Shown here in pieces: positions 1-11,964 of a DNA stretch of 64,000 nt. Origin of the DNA: Azadirachta indica (taxonomy: Eukaryota > Streptophyta > Magnoliopsida > Sapindales > Meliaceae). Under the pieces are notes generated by a model. The model had not been told where the DNA came from. It saw only the letters and a list, made by a program, of their open reading frames with translations, and searched no databases. The translations under genes were made by a program, and so were the position numbers. Location: NCBI GenBank assembly GCA_022749755.1, contig CM040444.1, positions 8,621,009 through 8,685,008 on the forward strand. The letters run 5' to 3'. Position 1 is the first letter of the stretch, and every line of letters starts with the position of its first letter.

Positions 1-373
1 GGAAGAACCTTGCAACCGACAGCGGGAAGCCATGAAAGCTGCTCAAATCAGAAATTATGAAACTATACCAACTACTGAGGAGGCATTACTAAAGGCTGTA
101 GCGATGCAACCAGTGTCAGTGGCGATTGATGGGAGCCAACCAGGCTTCAGGCATTACGCCGGCGGTGTCTACGATGGACCTTGTTTGACTACCGTAGATC
201 ATGGCGTTACTGTCGTCGGATATGGAACAACTAGGTTTGGATTGAATTACTGGTTAATCAAGAATTCATGGGGCGAGGGCTGGGGAGAGGGAGGTTTCGG
301 AAGGATGCAAAGAGATATTGGCAGAACGGGTCTTTGTGGTATTGCCAGCAGAGCTTCATTTCCAATCGAATAA
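1..373 (+). CDS. Papain-family (C1A) cysteine protease, C-terminal part, SAG12-like; gene continues left of window
   Basis: This is the 3' end of a plant papain-type cysteine endopeptidase, a class that degrades proteins in vacuoles, often during senescence. The reading frame is open from base 2, so the ATG at 32 is internal and not the start. Catalytic His lies in VDHGVTVVGYG (codon 200-202) and catalytic Asn in the KNSWG box (codon 263-265). The end, LCGIASRASFPIE, matches the usual C-terminus of SAG12-like enzymes. The catalytic Cys, prodomain and signal peptide are outside the window. The usual Ala after the active-site His is Gly here. No stops or frameshifts interrupt the visible part, so it may be functional. 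A dead paralogue lies at 8.1-9.2 kb on the same strand, which suggests a local tandem family. Confidence 0.9.
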   Translation, partial: EEPCNRQREAMKAAQIRNYETIPTTEEALLKAVAMQPVSVAIDGSQPGFRHYAGGVYDGPCLTTVDHGVTVVGYGTTRFGLNYWLIKNSWGEGWGEGGFGRMQRDIGRTGLCGIASRASFPIE

Positions 374-984
374 TTAAGACAATCCAAGGGAGGATGTTGG
401 ATGGAAGTTTTCAACTTCACCAATAATTAAGTACAGTTTCTTCTTTCCCTGTCTAGCGCGTTATATGTTAATGTGTGTATGTTTATTAGGACATCTATAG
501 AGAAAGGAATAACTTTATCCATTTAATAATTCTTTCATTATATTTATTTATTGTTTACCGCACACTCCAACTTTATCCTTTCAGGTGCAAAACTATAAAT
601 TAAAAAAGAAATTGTTTATGCGGAGAAAAATCAATACCTTAAAATTTGTTGTATAAAATTGATTAAAATATTAACCAAATTACTTATACGAAGAACATGA
701 TTAACCAACTCTGAATTTGTATTTATTACTAAAATAAGTGGTACTACAAACCGATGTTTTTGAATTTTTGATATCAAGAACTGGAATTTTTGATATCAAG
801 AACCTGGCTAGACCGAATAGATGAGTGATACTGGACCGGTTTGATTCAGGACAGTCTAGTTTTAACGTTTTAGGATAATTTTTTTGAAAAATTTAATAAT
901 ATTTGCTTTATAATATTTGTTTACACCCATAAATACAATCTAAATATAAGTAATAAAATGTTTATTGAAATGTGTCATATTTTC

Positions 985-1240
985 TCATATCAAAAATTTA
1001 ATTTCTTTACAAGTAATGAATTTGAAGTGATTATTCAAATTAATTACATGTAAAGAAAATAATTTTGACACATAATGATATAGTTAATTAATTCGAATTC
1101 ATTATTTGTAAATAAAATAATTTTGACATATATTTGATATATAATATTATAGTTAATTAATTTAAATTATTACTTGTAAAGAAAATAATTTTGACATGTA
1201 GTAGTATAGTTAATTAACTACTGAAGTTAATTAATTAAAT
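985..1240. repeat. Degenerate tandem repeat, about three units
   Basis: A block containing atagttaattaatt, then a stretch ending in gtaaagaaaataattttgac, recurs about every 60-90 bases (around 1020-1070, 1080-1130 and 1145-1200). The copies are diverged. No known element is recognised. Confidence 0.6.
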
Positions 1241-1502
1241 TAATGAGTCAATTAATTTGAGAATTAATTAATTTTTTTTAGTAAAATACTAAAATATAAA
1301 CAGCAAACACTAACGAGTAAATAAGAAAATTAACTAATTAAGTATACCTAATTTTCAAAATTGAAAAAATAAAACAAGCATCAACAAATAATTCAGCATT
1401 CCCAAAGTAAGGAATATCAAGTCAGCAACAAATTGATAACTAATAAGAAACAAAACAAGCAATAACAACAAAGTTAGCAACTAACACCTAGTAGTACACA
1501 AT

Positions 1503-1587
1503 AGTGCAACTTATACAAAAGTAGTAACAAAACCCAACCTACACTACACACTAGTGCAACTTATACAAAAGTAACAAAACCCAACCT
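1503..1587. repeat. Short direct repeat, two copies of about 37 bp
   Basis: The copies at 1503-1540 and 1553-1587 both start agtgcaacttatacaaaagt and end acaaaacccaacct. The second lacks three bases. This is probably slippage or a small duplication. Confidence 0.75.
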
Positions 1588-2158
1588 GTAGGTAAGATAG
1601 TAAAGTTGTTTAATCTTAAACATGAAGTAGGAGACAATAATAAACCTTTAATGTGTGATTTTAGAAGCTTGTATACAAAAGCAATCTCCAAGCAATCTAC
1701 TTTTGCAAAATGAGAATGATTATTTAGAAATTTAACCATCTAAGCAAGGCAAGTATCTAGTTCCAATAAAATCATAATCAAATTATCATGTTACATTGCA
1801 CATAATTACTTCATGTGTAAAAACAAACTATAATTGCTTGCCATATTCTCTTGTTATTTCTATTTGCTATAAAATCATAATCAAATCATCTAGTAATCTG
1901 AATAAAATGCCACTTTAATTTGAAATACAAAGTTATAACATATAAAAGAAGACATTTAAATAGCATGACATATATATATATATATATTGTTAACAATTAT
2001 TAAACATAACATATATATTACAACTAACCTCAAAGTGCATTATCAAACAATATTTATGTGCTCCTCCAGTCCTTGCGTTGGCTTCACAAACTCTATATCA
2101 CGATAAAAAAAAACTTATAAATTTATCAACTTACAAGTTAACTAGTACGCTGAATAAT

Positions 2159-4160
2159 TCATTTCTTTATATCACCTGATTCAATTGCCTCATAAAATTT
2201 AGCCTCTTGTACACATGCTTTTTTATTTGACAGATCACCAAGTGGTAAAGAACGCAACCAATTTTGTACACAAACCAATGCCTCAATGGATTTAGGAGTC
2301 AAAGAACTCCTAAATGGATCAACAATACACCCTTCAATACTAAATTCTGATTTAGATGTAACAGTGAAGACTGGAATAGTGAAAACATCTTTTGCTATTA
2401 AAGATAAAACTCGATATTTCATGCAATTCAACTTCCACCAACACAGAATATCAAAATTCTCATTATTAGAAGGCTCAACATGTTTCAACAAATATCTCTC
2501 GATCTCGTGTTTTCCTTCAATATCATGGTAGATTTCTTTTTGCATTCAAAACTGTTGAAAGGGATCACAAGGTTTATCAAAAGTAAGATCATCATTGTCA
2601 CGATACACCAACATACTTGGCAATGGTTCATCACAAGAATGATAACTACTACCACTAGATCCACAAGCTATATCACCATCAATGTCTACATGCCATACAA
2701 TGTAGGTGTAATATAAATTATGTAACAACCCTTTAATGTGTTTTCTCATGGCTTCATTCGTGTTGGAATCGTACAAAGAATTGAAACAATATACCACAAA
2801 ATCCATTTTGCAATGTGGATTTAGCACAACTACAACAAGTAACAATTTATTTATATTCTCTAAAGAATCTCAATATTTATCAAACTTCCTCTTCATATTA
2901 GTCGCCATATTGCATAACAAATCATTTTTACTTGTACAAAGTGTGTACAGGTGTGTCTGAATCTTCCATATCTCATTAAAATACGAATTTGATGTTACAC
3001 TAAAGGAAGCACTAAACTTTGAAGTTATCTCATTAAATGTCTCCAAAAATTTCATAAACCTTCTTACTTTCTTTCCAATACTGAGAAGTTGGTGGCCCTA
3101 ATTTTACCTTTCCATTTTCAGTTTCTTCAAAATAAGACAAATAAAGAGAATCATCATCTCACATTCTATCAAACGCTCTTTGGAACTTTAATGCACTTTT
3201 CAATATCAAGTACGTTAAATTCCATCTTGTAGGAACATCCATCACCACAAGTTCTTTGGATGAAATTTTCTCTTTTTCTGCACATATTTTGAATTTGGCT
3301 AGTCTCGCTACAGAAAATCGAATATATTTCATAGTATTGCAAATTTTTACTATTGTTTCATCCACTTCTTTCAATCCTTTACCAACAATTAAATTAAGAA
3401 AGTGCGCAGAACATCTCAAATGTAAATATTCTTCATTTAGCACTAACACATCACTAACCCAATTTGTTAACTTCATTCTAATATAATTTGCTGCCACATT
3501 ATTTGAACTTGCATTATCAACAGTAATAGGGAGCAATCTCTCTATACCTTAGTTTTCTAAACACGCCTCAATCAATTTGTCAATGGTCTCTCCTTTGAGA
3601 TTTGGAATCACACCAAAACTCAATATTCTCCTTTGCAAATTCCAATCATTATCAATGAAATGCATTGTGATTACCGTACAACTAATATTTTGAATTGAAG
3701 TCCATATGTCAATGGTGATACTAACTCTTTACCCATTTACAAAAAATATGTTCTTCAATACAGCTTTCTCATTTATATATAACTAAAGCACATCCCTTGC
3801 AATTGTTCTTCATAATGGAAGGCAACTCAACCATCTTGACCAATGCTTTTCTACATAGTACTCTCACCACCATCACCATTAGTCTTACATTTTGCAAAAG
3901 TTAATAATGTTTACTTCTTATCTACCACACTATGTTTATATGCGAGGCACCTATTCAAATGCTTATGTAAACCAAAAGTTCTAATAGTATTACTTTCACA
4001 AGCAAAATTTTTATGACAATAATGACACTCGGCTTTTTTCCCCCTGGCAACTTAGCGAAGAATTTCTAAATATCGAATCTCAATTTCTTATCAAATCTTG
4101 AAACTTCCTCTTGATTTAGTTCATCATCCACATCAGTAGTACGCCTTTTGTAATTCAATT
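2159..4160 (-). pseudogene. hAT transposase (BED finger, RICESLEEPER-like), decayed
   Basis: Read on the minus strand, this gives the domain order of plant hAT transposases. First is a BED zinc finger with CHYCHKNFAC and HKHLNRC (about 4035-3915). Then comes a catalytic-domain part with WTSIQNI, WNLQRRI and KGETIDKLIEACLEN (about 3720-3550). After that are ITVDNASSN, HLRCSAHFLNLIV and VPTRWN (3536-3159), a middle segment ending MKRKFDKY (3055-2870), and the C-terminal dimerisation domain with DILCWWKLN (2545-2159). An in-frame stop stands at about 3549, just before the GIERLLPITVDN segment. Several frame changes split the rest. It cannot encode active transposase. The family cuts and pastes with 8-bp target duplications. 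Confidence 0.85.
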
Positions 4161-4284
4161 CTATTTAAAGAAAACAAAAGAAAAATTAAAATCAGCTAGT
4201 ACAAATAAAATATAATCACAATACAAACAAATATGTCTCGCAACTTACAAGATTAATTATCATTTTTTATAAGAAAATTACTGA

Positions 4285-4745
4285 CGATAGTTGCCTAAAA
4301 CAACTATTGCTTTTGAACAATAAAACTGCACAGAACAGCTGTTCTTCTGGGCATGAAAATGCCTAAAACAGCTGCGGTTCCAGGCATAAAAATAGCCCAA
4401 AAACAGCAGCTATTTCGGGGCAATAAAATGTCCATAACAGCAGCTTTTTCTAGGCAGTAAAACGTCCAGAACAGTTGCCCAAAAACAGCTGCTGTTCTGG
4501 GCATGAAAATCGCCCAAAAATAGTTGTTGTTTTTGTGCATTGCAACGCGTAGAACAGCAGCTATTCTGGGCAGGAAAAGTGCCTAGAAATAGTAGCTATT
4601 CTAGGTCATTTTCCTGCCCAAAACAACTGAAATAACTACTATTTTTGGGCAAGAAAATTGCCCAAAATAGTTGCTGTTTTTGGGTAAGAAACTTGCTCAG
4701 AAATAGTAGCTGTTCTGGGCAATTTTCTTGCCCAAAAACAGCCTC
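4285..4745. repeat. Dense inverted/direct repeat block inside the hAT remnant
   Basis: The core words caacagctgctgttctgggc and gggcaattttcttgccc recur about a dozen times in both orientations, spaced roughly 30-45 bases. Neighbouring copies can pair as short hairpins, for example around 4690-4743. A 78-codon minus-strand frame through the block (4304-4540) is made of the repeats and is not a gene. The location just upstream of the BED-finger exon suggests sub-terminal repeats of the transposon, but that is inference. Confidence 0.75.
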
Positions 4746-5359
4746 TTAATATCATTTGACATTAATAATAACTCATTTTTCATAGTTCTTTTCGAATAAA
4801 GACTATATAATCTATCATTGTTTCAGTTTTATCGTAACAATAATCACAAAACAAGTAACGCATGATTTTAGCAATTTAACAAAAATGATTTAGCATAAAA
4901 TAAATTCTGTGAAGTAAGAATAAATATGATTAGGGTAAAAATTACAAACCTTAACAATGAACTTCACAAACCTTGCAATAAATTGTAGATGGAATCGCAG
5001 CTAATAAAGGGTTATTACTGGTACAATCAGAGGCGGTCGGCAACAGTCAAGCTAAGGGACTCCAAGTTGACAATCGAATATTAGAAGAATAAAGAATTAA
5101 AGATGTCTTTCCTTTTGAAAGTTGAAGAAAATGAATCAAAGGCCTAAAGTTTTCTTTTGAAAATGAATGAGAACGAATAAAGACTAACGAATGTTTAATT
5201 TTTTTCAAAGACCCAAAACAATGTTGTTTAGAGTTATAAAATAAGAAAATAAAAAATTTAGTCTAGTCAAGGTTTTTTAAACTAAAACTAAAACCAAACC
5301 AAAATTTCTAGGGTTTTATATCTAAGCACCAAACCCGTTGGTTTTTCTGCCCATCCCTA

Positions 5360-6753
5360 AGTTTGACAATTTGGATGAAATATATTGAAATCACTACCAA
5401 TGGGTTCTCAAAGGGAAATCTTATAATCCCTTCTGTAGTTTAATTTCTATATATGTGTTGCTCATTCGAGATTGCTTTTTATAATGCCTTCTATACTAAT
5501 TGGAATAGAATTCAAATTATCTTTGTTCTCATTGACAATATAGATGCATCTCGTGAGGGCTGATAAAATATAGTCCACTTATGCATTCACGTAAAATAAC
5601 ATATATATACACTTCACAATATGTTATTTGAAAGAACAAATCCATCATGTATATTTTTATCTTCAATTAGATCCTCATAGCTTATCAAATAGTAAAATCT
5701 TTGTAAGTTTGATATGCTAAGCAGAATTTGATTGATATATTTGAATCTTTTGATGAATGATAGAATGACGAATTTTGTCCCAGGGCGTCACATCTTGCTA
5801 GATAAGAAGAATGACAAAATTACATAAGGTGTCAGTCACTAAGATGCTAAGCTACCAACTCATCAAGTGAATGAATGAATTAAGACAATCATCCAGATTT
5901 GAGTCAACTTATCAAGCAAAGAAATCTATTTGAGAGGGGTCAAATATCAAGGATTTTCTCTAGCTGGGAACATTGCCCTGTTAATTATATGGATGCACGT
6001 TCTTAAATGGTCAGTGTTTCCACCCTAGTTGTCTTTTTATGGATTCACACATAAACATGGCTATCATGAGCCCAAGCCCAATTTCATTGATGGTATCAAC
6101 CCAAATCTGCCTATTCCACCATGGTTACTTTGAAGTTTCAGCTCTGGAATTTGTTTTTGTTATTAAGATAGTGCAGTCTCCAACAAGAGAAGTCCATCAA
6201 GCATAAACAAGATAATTAAGCGGATAAAAAAAAAAAGGTGATAAAAGAACTAAAATAGTAATAAACTAGTCGTTAGCATCGATATTACCACGATAACATA
6301 TATTCCAAGCAACAATTGCCCATTAATTAAGCTAATTACTAATTAGTCACAGTACATAAACCTCTATTAAGATTGCTATGCAAATTACATCCGCAATTCT
6401 GAGTTGCAATTAACCAACCGGGCAGTATGGAGAACCAGGTTGCTTTCCACCATAAAATATATGTGCATTATACAAATGAGAATGTAAATTAGAATTTGCT
6501 AGCTATAGGTTTTATATACTTGCATATATGTGTATAACTTTTGAAATAAAATTATTAAATTTATGAGTAAAATAGAGAAATATACAATTAGGCAAAAATA
6601 ATAAATATTGTGCCATAACATCTCTTGCATGCATTTAGGCCAACAAAAATAAACACAAAGGAAGCTTAGGCCGAACAAGAGAAAGGAAGACTACACCACC
6701 TAAAATATTTCTTGCAATTAATAACAAGGCATTCATCATGATTACGTAACAGA
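5360..6753. other. Intergenic DNA, no gene seen
   Basis: This stretch is AT-rich with short unassignable pieces of more balanced composition around 5760-6190. I found no domain-like reading in any frame. Confidence 0.5.
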
Positions 6754-7130
6754 AACACAAGAATTCAACTTAATTAGACAATTTAAACCCAAATTGATCA
6801 CATTATTAGCAAAATGATGCCTCTATGAAAACCACCATTACCCAAATTAAAATTGTAGTTGTCACTTAAATTAGTGGTACTAATTAATGATGTAAACTCT
6901 TTCTGATTAAGAGTTATTTATTCAATCTAACATTAATGCTTTTTTTTCACGGAAGTCACCAGCAAAAGAAACCGAAATGGCAATTGAGGTTTTTTTGGTA
7001 AGAAAAAATCTTCGATGCTTCTAGAGGTAAGATCATGTGAAAATAGCATATAATATTTGTGTATCCAAACTTTGTAAAAACATCAATTTAATACCATTTC
7101 ACAGCTATAACAATCTAATCTGTAAGTTTT
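6735..7130. repeat. Duplicated flank segment, copy 1 (partner 11965-12810)
   Basis: From about 6735 (gcattcatcatgattacgta) to 7130 the sequence matches 11965-12810 at most positions. Shared blocks include cttaattagacaatttaaac and gatgcttctagaggtaagat. This copy lacks the 431-bp insertion found in the partner, so it shows the empty site. It lies about 1 kb upstream of the dead protease. Confidence 0.85.
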
Positions 7131-7990
7131 AGTTTTAAAATCTTTATATTATAAGTCTAAAATATATATTAACAATAAAATGATGTCATAATTTATTATT
7201 TTATAAAATTCAGAGACTATAATATTATTATTCAAGTTGTGGAAAAAAAATATATTGAGTTCAAAAGTGCAACAGTTCCATAAGAGCTTAAGCTAGAAAG
7301 AAGCAAATTGCGATCATCCATATGTTTTCATCTAACTTATAATTTGGGTCTCATCAGATAAAAGTTAATAAAGGATAGACCACAATTATTAAAATTTGAA
7401 CCCAACAGCTCAGAAAGTCAAAACAAACAAAGTATTTCTTTTCCTGCATTTTCCTTTTTGGAAAACGCATTCTCATAAACATGGAAAAATGCAGGACCCA
7501 ATTTGTCATCATTTTTACTCAGTTTGCATATTTTCTTTTGTTCTTTCTTCTAATGGAGTCTATCAGTTCCCACACAATCGAAAAAAATAAATTTTGATGG
7601 CACGGTCTTAATAAGAGGATGTAATAGAAACATATGCAGCATATTTTAAGATAGACTCTCTCTTTAGTCTTTACAATGAAAAGGAATAATAGTAGATTTT
7701 TGAAATTTTAAAGAAAAACCCAAACGTTAGAGATAATTAATAATAAAAAAATTCATTGTCCAATGGATGATTACATGATTGTGATATTGAGCATATCATT
7801 CTATAGAAGAGACACGAGCAACTGTAATAATCGTGGAGATAATTGTGTTCCCAGTCCGGTAACGCATGCTTGATTGGTTTCAAATCGTACATGAAGTATT
7901 GGGCATGACAGGACGTCAATGCAATGGACGTCTAGATGCATGAAAAATTGAGGATGATCCATGCATGTAATATTGTTCAAAACGACGAAT
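7131..7990. other. 5' flank of the protease pseudogene
   Basis: AT-rich non-coding sequence. Short open frames here have no domain content. Confidence 0.5.
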
Positions 7991-7999
7991 CCATCTTTC

Positions 8000-8007
8000 T
8001 ATATATA
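8000..8007 (+). promoter_or_regulatory. Probable TATA box of the dead protease gene
   Basis: The sequence tatatata lies about 90 bases before the ATG at 8098, a normal plant spacing. It is a relic if the gene is dead. Confidence 0.5.
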
Positions 8008-8097
8008 CCTACGTTGTGTGCTTCACTTGTTCATAGCTTACAAATTACTAAAACCCAAGCTAGCTACGAAAAACCTTGTCCCACTTGCAAATTATCA

Positions 8098-9228
8098 ATG
8101 GCTTTAACACTTGAGAAAGCTTTTCTCGTTCTTATAATGTTGATCATTCTGGCGATTTATGCATCTCAAGTCTTCTCCAGCACATTGAAAGAGTCATCCA
8201 TTGTTGAGAAACATGAGCAGTGGATGGCTGAGTGTGGACGTAGAGAAGCAAATGCATCTCAATGTATTCAAGATTAAGCAAAATCTTGAATACATTGACA
8301 GAGCCAATAAGGAGGGAAAGCGGACATAGAATTTAAGCATGAATAAGTTTTCATATTTAACTAATAAGGAGTTTTGCGATTTATATACAGGATGCAAGAT
8401 GCCGAGCAACTCATGACCAGTCACAACGTCGTTCAGGTATGAAAACCTAATTGATGTTCCTTCTAGCAAGGACCTAGAGAGGAAGGAGCTGTTACCGGTA
8501 TTAAGCAACAAGGTAGGTGTGGTAAGTGAGCAAATTTTATATGTTTCTAATTAATTATATAAATACAATAGTTAATTAGTACTACTTAACTTTTCAAATT
8601 TTGTTTTCTCTAACTTATTTAATTCATTATTTCTACGTAGGATACTACTAGGCATTTTTAGCGGCAAGAGCCCTAGAAGGGATGATCCAAATTAATACGG
8701 GAAAACTCATTTCACTTTCAGAGCAACAATTAGTAGATTGCTCTACTAAACCATGGATGCGATAGGGTTTCATGCATAAGGCCTTTCAATATATTATAGA
8801 AAACCAGGGTATAAGCCACCGAATCAGATTGCCCGTACTAAGAAATGCAAGGAACTTGCGACTCATAGAGGGCAGCCACAGCAGCAGCCTGAATCAACAA
8901 ATTTGAAGATTTACCAACAAATGATGAACAAGCATTACTGAATGCTGTAAGCATGCATCCAGTATCTGTTTGTATTGAAGGCGGTGGACAAGACTTCCAA
9001 AACGACTGAAGTGGTGTTTTCAATGAACAATGTGGGACTTAGTGTTATCACGTCATTACTCTTATAGGGTATGGAACGTTTAAAGATGGGATAAAGTACT
9101 AGTTCATTAAGAATTCATGGGGCGACACTTGGATTAAGAATGGCTATATGAGAATTTAGGGAGATGCTGGTGTTTCTGGAGGCCTCTGGAGCATTACTAC
9201 TTGATCATCTTCCTATCCAATTGCATGA
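8098..9228 (+). pseudogene. SAG12-like cysteine protease pseudogene
   Basis: A start at 8098 gives a hydrophobic signal segment (MALTLEKAFLVLIMLIILAI) and the start of the I29 inhibitor domain, IVEKHEQWMAE. A frameshift near 8235-8280 follows, then NLEYIDRANKEGKRT and MNKFSYLTNKEF with further stops. The segment EEGAVTGIKQQGRCG is reached only after another frame change near 8470. The exon 1 donor gtaagt is at 8522 and exon 2 starts at 8641. At the active site the expected CGSCWAF reads Cys-Gly-Tyr-Tyr-stop-Ala-Phe. The catalytic Cys codon (8646-8648) is Tyr and the next Trp is a stop. His (9049-9051) and Asn (9112-9114, KNSWG) remain. Stops recur up to the end. It is a paralogue of the gene at 1-373. 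Confidence 0.92.
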
Positions 9229-11964
9229 ATAATAATGAATTAATTTCAAAAGATATATATCCATGTAGTTCTCTTTTTTAATTTCTTTAATTTCCTAAAG
9301 TGCTTTTTGCTTTGAAAAGCCACTATCACACGTTTCATTTTCATTCAATTACTCTTAATATTATGATATACATGTACTTCATTAGTTTTCAAGATCATAT
9401 TTGTATGATTAATTTTGTATTATTGCATGGAAGTTTTTACCTAGATGCCTATATTTAATTAGGCGTCAAGTCATTATATGTTTTGTTTGAAATATAAGTT
9501 CGGTTTTATTTCACTTTTTAGTCTATATTTTATTTCACGTTTTGCTTATATAACGAATAGTTGCTTGTAACTTGTAGACTCAGAGCTAATTGTCATTTGA
9601 AGCTCAAATATGCATACACAAAAAAATAACATGACTTTTATAAGATTCAATTCTACTAATCTTTCACATACATAAAATTAAAAGCGAATGCCATTGTGAT
9701 AATTTAAAATAATAAAATTGTTTATTAAGTTTCTATTTTTATTTTTTATTTTTTACTAATTAACTAAGCCTCCAGAGAGGCAAGAAAAAATTAAATAAGA
9801 GTTTAGGCAGAATTACTTTGCCAAGTCATATAGCTTAGAAATGTTCTCTAAAAATATTAGAAAAGACAATTCGTAATGAACTCGTTCTCTGGTGATAACA
9901 AACATATCCAAAGATTGCTAAGAAGTCAAGGCAAGAGATAGGAGGCATTTCGAATACAAAATAATAAAAAAAATCAACATAACCCAAATAATAAAGTAGA
10001 GATCAATTCATTTTCTTTCTTCATCAAGCTTCTACTATTAAAGCCTATTTGATGTTGACATGTAACTATTAATTATTAACTAAAGATTTCTTTTTGGAGT
10101 GCAAAATATTCTTAAAAAAAATGAACATAATCAACATTTCAATCTAATAAGAGTAATAGTAGGTATATAAATGCTTTATACTAATTATGGAATATAGAAT
10201 AATATGGTAACCTAATATTATTAATAGACACATTATATTTCATAATATTTATTTTGATAAATTATATTGATTATACATTTTCATTAATCAATTGATGATA
10301 CAGTAAACTAGATTAATTTCCATATAATAACTTGCATAGAAAGTCAATATCCCAACATTATTCATCTACTGATATTGTATCACCCTCACATTTTGATTAA
10401 TCAAATTTATAAATAGTAATTATCATTTAATTAATAAATGTATGCTGCATTAATCAAACCCAAATAAACAAAAACTTAACCCTTGCTATTTTTATAGGCA
10501 ATAAATGAGATTATGTGCCCATTTAGTTTGACTTTTTTTATTAGCTAAAAAGACTTTTTAAAGACCAAAGTCCTTTTCTAATATATGTGTGTCGTTTAAT
10601 TAGTATTGGAGAAATAGTGAGATTAAAAAAAATATTTTTCCTTTACTGAAAGAAGTCGAAAATTTGATATTTTGATAGTAGAGCTTCTTTAACTATTTGT
10701 AAAGATAAATCAAAATACTTTTACTTTATTTTAAAATTTTCATAATATATTTTATAACGGAACATTAAAAATTTGTTTATTAAAGTAATTAATTAAATTT
10801 TTAAAAATTTATTTGTGACAACTAAATAATTAATAAATTTTTATTAAAAACTCTATTTATAAAAATTTTATAAGTAAAAACTCTATTTATAAAAACTCTA
10901 CGAGTAAAAATTTTACTTAAAAAATTATACCTTATAAACCCTAAGTATATATCAAGCCTCAACTATATATAGCAAATACTTTCTGTTTTGTTTTTTCAAT
11001 TACAAAACTATATATATAGACTATAGATCATGAAATGGAACATCATCATCGTCAGTGTCGTGAATCAAGGCTGTAACTCTAGAAGAAATAATCACATTGA
11101 TCTTTTGACTCCTTATTTCTTGTTTGATTGGCTTTAATATAATTTTAAGTGATTATGGTATACAATTTTGTTGATGTATACATGGATTTTGCCTTTCATG
11201 ACCGTTGACATTTTACAACATGCAAATTTTACAACATAGAGATTTATTAACAATATTAATAATAAATTTATTAATATATATATACATTGTTTATCTCCTT
11301 CTCACACGAGCAAATAATAAATAATTTAACATATATGTTTAATCATGACATTAATTACCTTAAACATTAAGCACCAAAGTAATAATTTTTAAAAACATGA
11401 AAGATATTTTTATTTATTATACTAAACATATCAATTAAAAAATATTTTTTGAAATGTTAAGGATCAAAATAAAATTAATTGTGAAAATTTCCAAACGCAA
11501 TCAAATAAAATTAATTGTCTGTTATACGAATTAATTAAAGGAACTTCCAAGGGCAAATACTGTGAAAGTTTTCATCTATCAAATGCAGTTTGAATACGTT
11601 AGGGTACTTCAGAGTAATCTCCGACAAGAAAAGACGACCAGCGATGTAAAAAACTAAGCAAAAACGACAAGAGATCGTTGGATGATGGCAACAAAAACTA
11701 GAATAGTAACAGAGCAAAGACTCATTAATGCTCACAGCAAGTCAACAACATCGACCGGCTGATAATTAAGAACATAACTTGGCGTTAAAAGCATTGACGG
11801 CATTCCCCAATGTTTAAAATTATTAACTTAGCTGCTTGATTAACGGAGGTTTGGGTTATTCGTAAATTTCCCGAAGAACTCCAACTAGAAACCTCCAATT
11901 TTCACAATTAATGCATTTGATATACGCAATACAATTAAGTAGCGATTAACCTGCCGGGCATTCA
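9229..11964. other. Long AT-rich intergenic stretch
   Basis: No gene is recognised. A segment at about 10690-10925 resembles 38570-38770 (see repeats). Short frames have no domain content. Confidence 0.5.
10690..10925. repeat. Dispersed AT-rich repeat, copy 1 (partner near 38570-38770)
   Basis: It shares an ordered series of words with 38570-38770, including gacaactaaataattaataa (acaattaaataattaataaa in the partner) and aaatttttattaaaaa. It is likely a MITE-type family. The termini are not defined. Confidence 0.5.

Larger units (their letters stand above)
374..2158. other. AT-rich intergenic DNA
   Basis: This is the 3' flank of the protease, followed by very AT-rich sequence. I see no coding signal apart from two short direct-repeat arrays listed separately. 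A short (AT)n run lies near 1970-1987. Confidence 0.6.
2159..5359 (-). mobile_element. Remnant hAT transposon; one end recognisable
   Basis: The transposase remnant plus upstream sequence reaches a typical plant hAT terminus at 5348-5359, which reads TAGGGATGGGCA on the minus strand. I could not find the matching left terminus or an 8-bp target duplication, so the left boundary is only the end of the transposase reading. The segment also holds the inverted-repeat block at 4285-4745. Confidence 0.55.

Noticed and set aside
32..34. ATG at 32 as the protease start
   Set aside because: The frame is open and protease-like back to base 2, so this Met is internal to the mature enzyme.
820..860. accggtttgattc wording as the left end of the hAT element
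   Set aside because: It resembles hAT sub-terminal motifs but has no TAGGGATGGGCA-like terminus and no duplication with 5360.
4304..4540. 78-codon minus-strand ORF
   Set aside because: It is read through the inverted-repeat block. Its peptide repeats mirror the DNA repeats.
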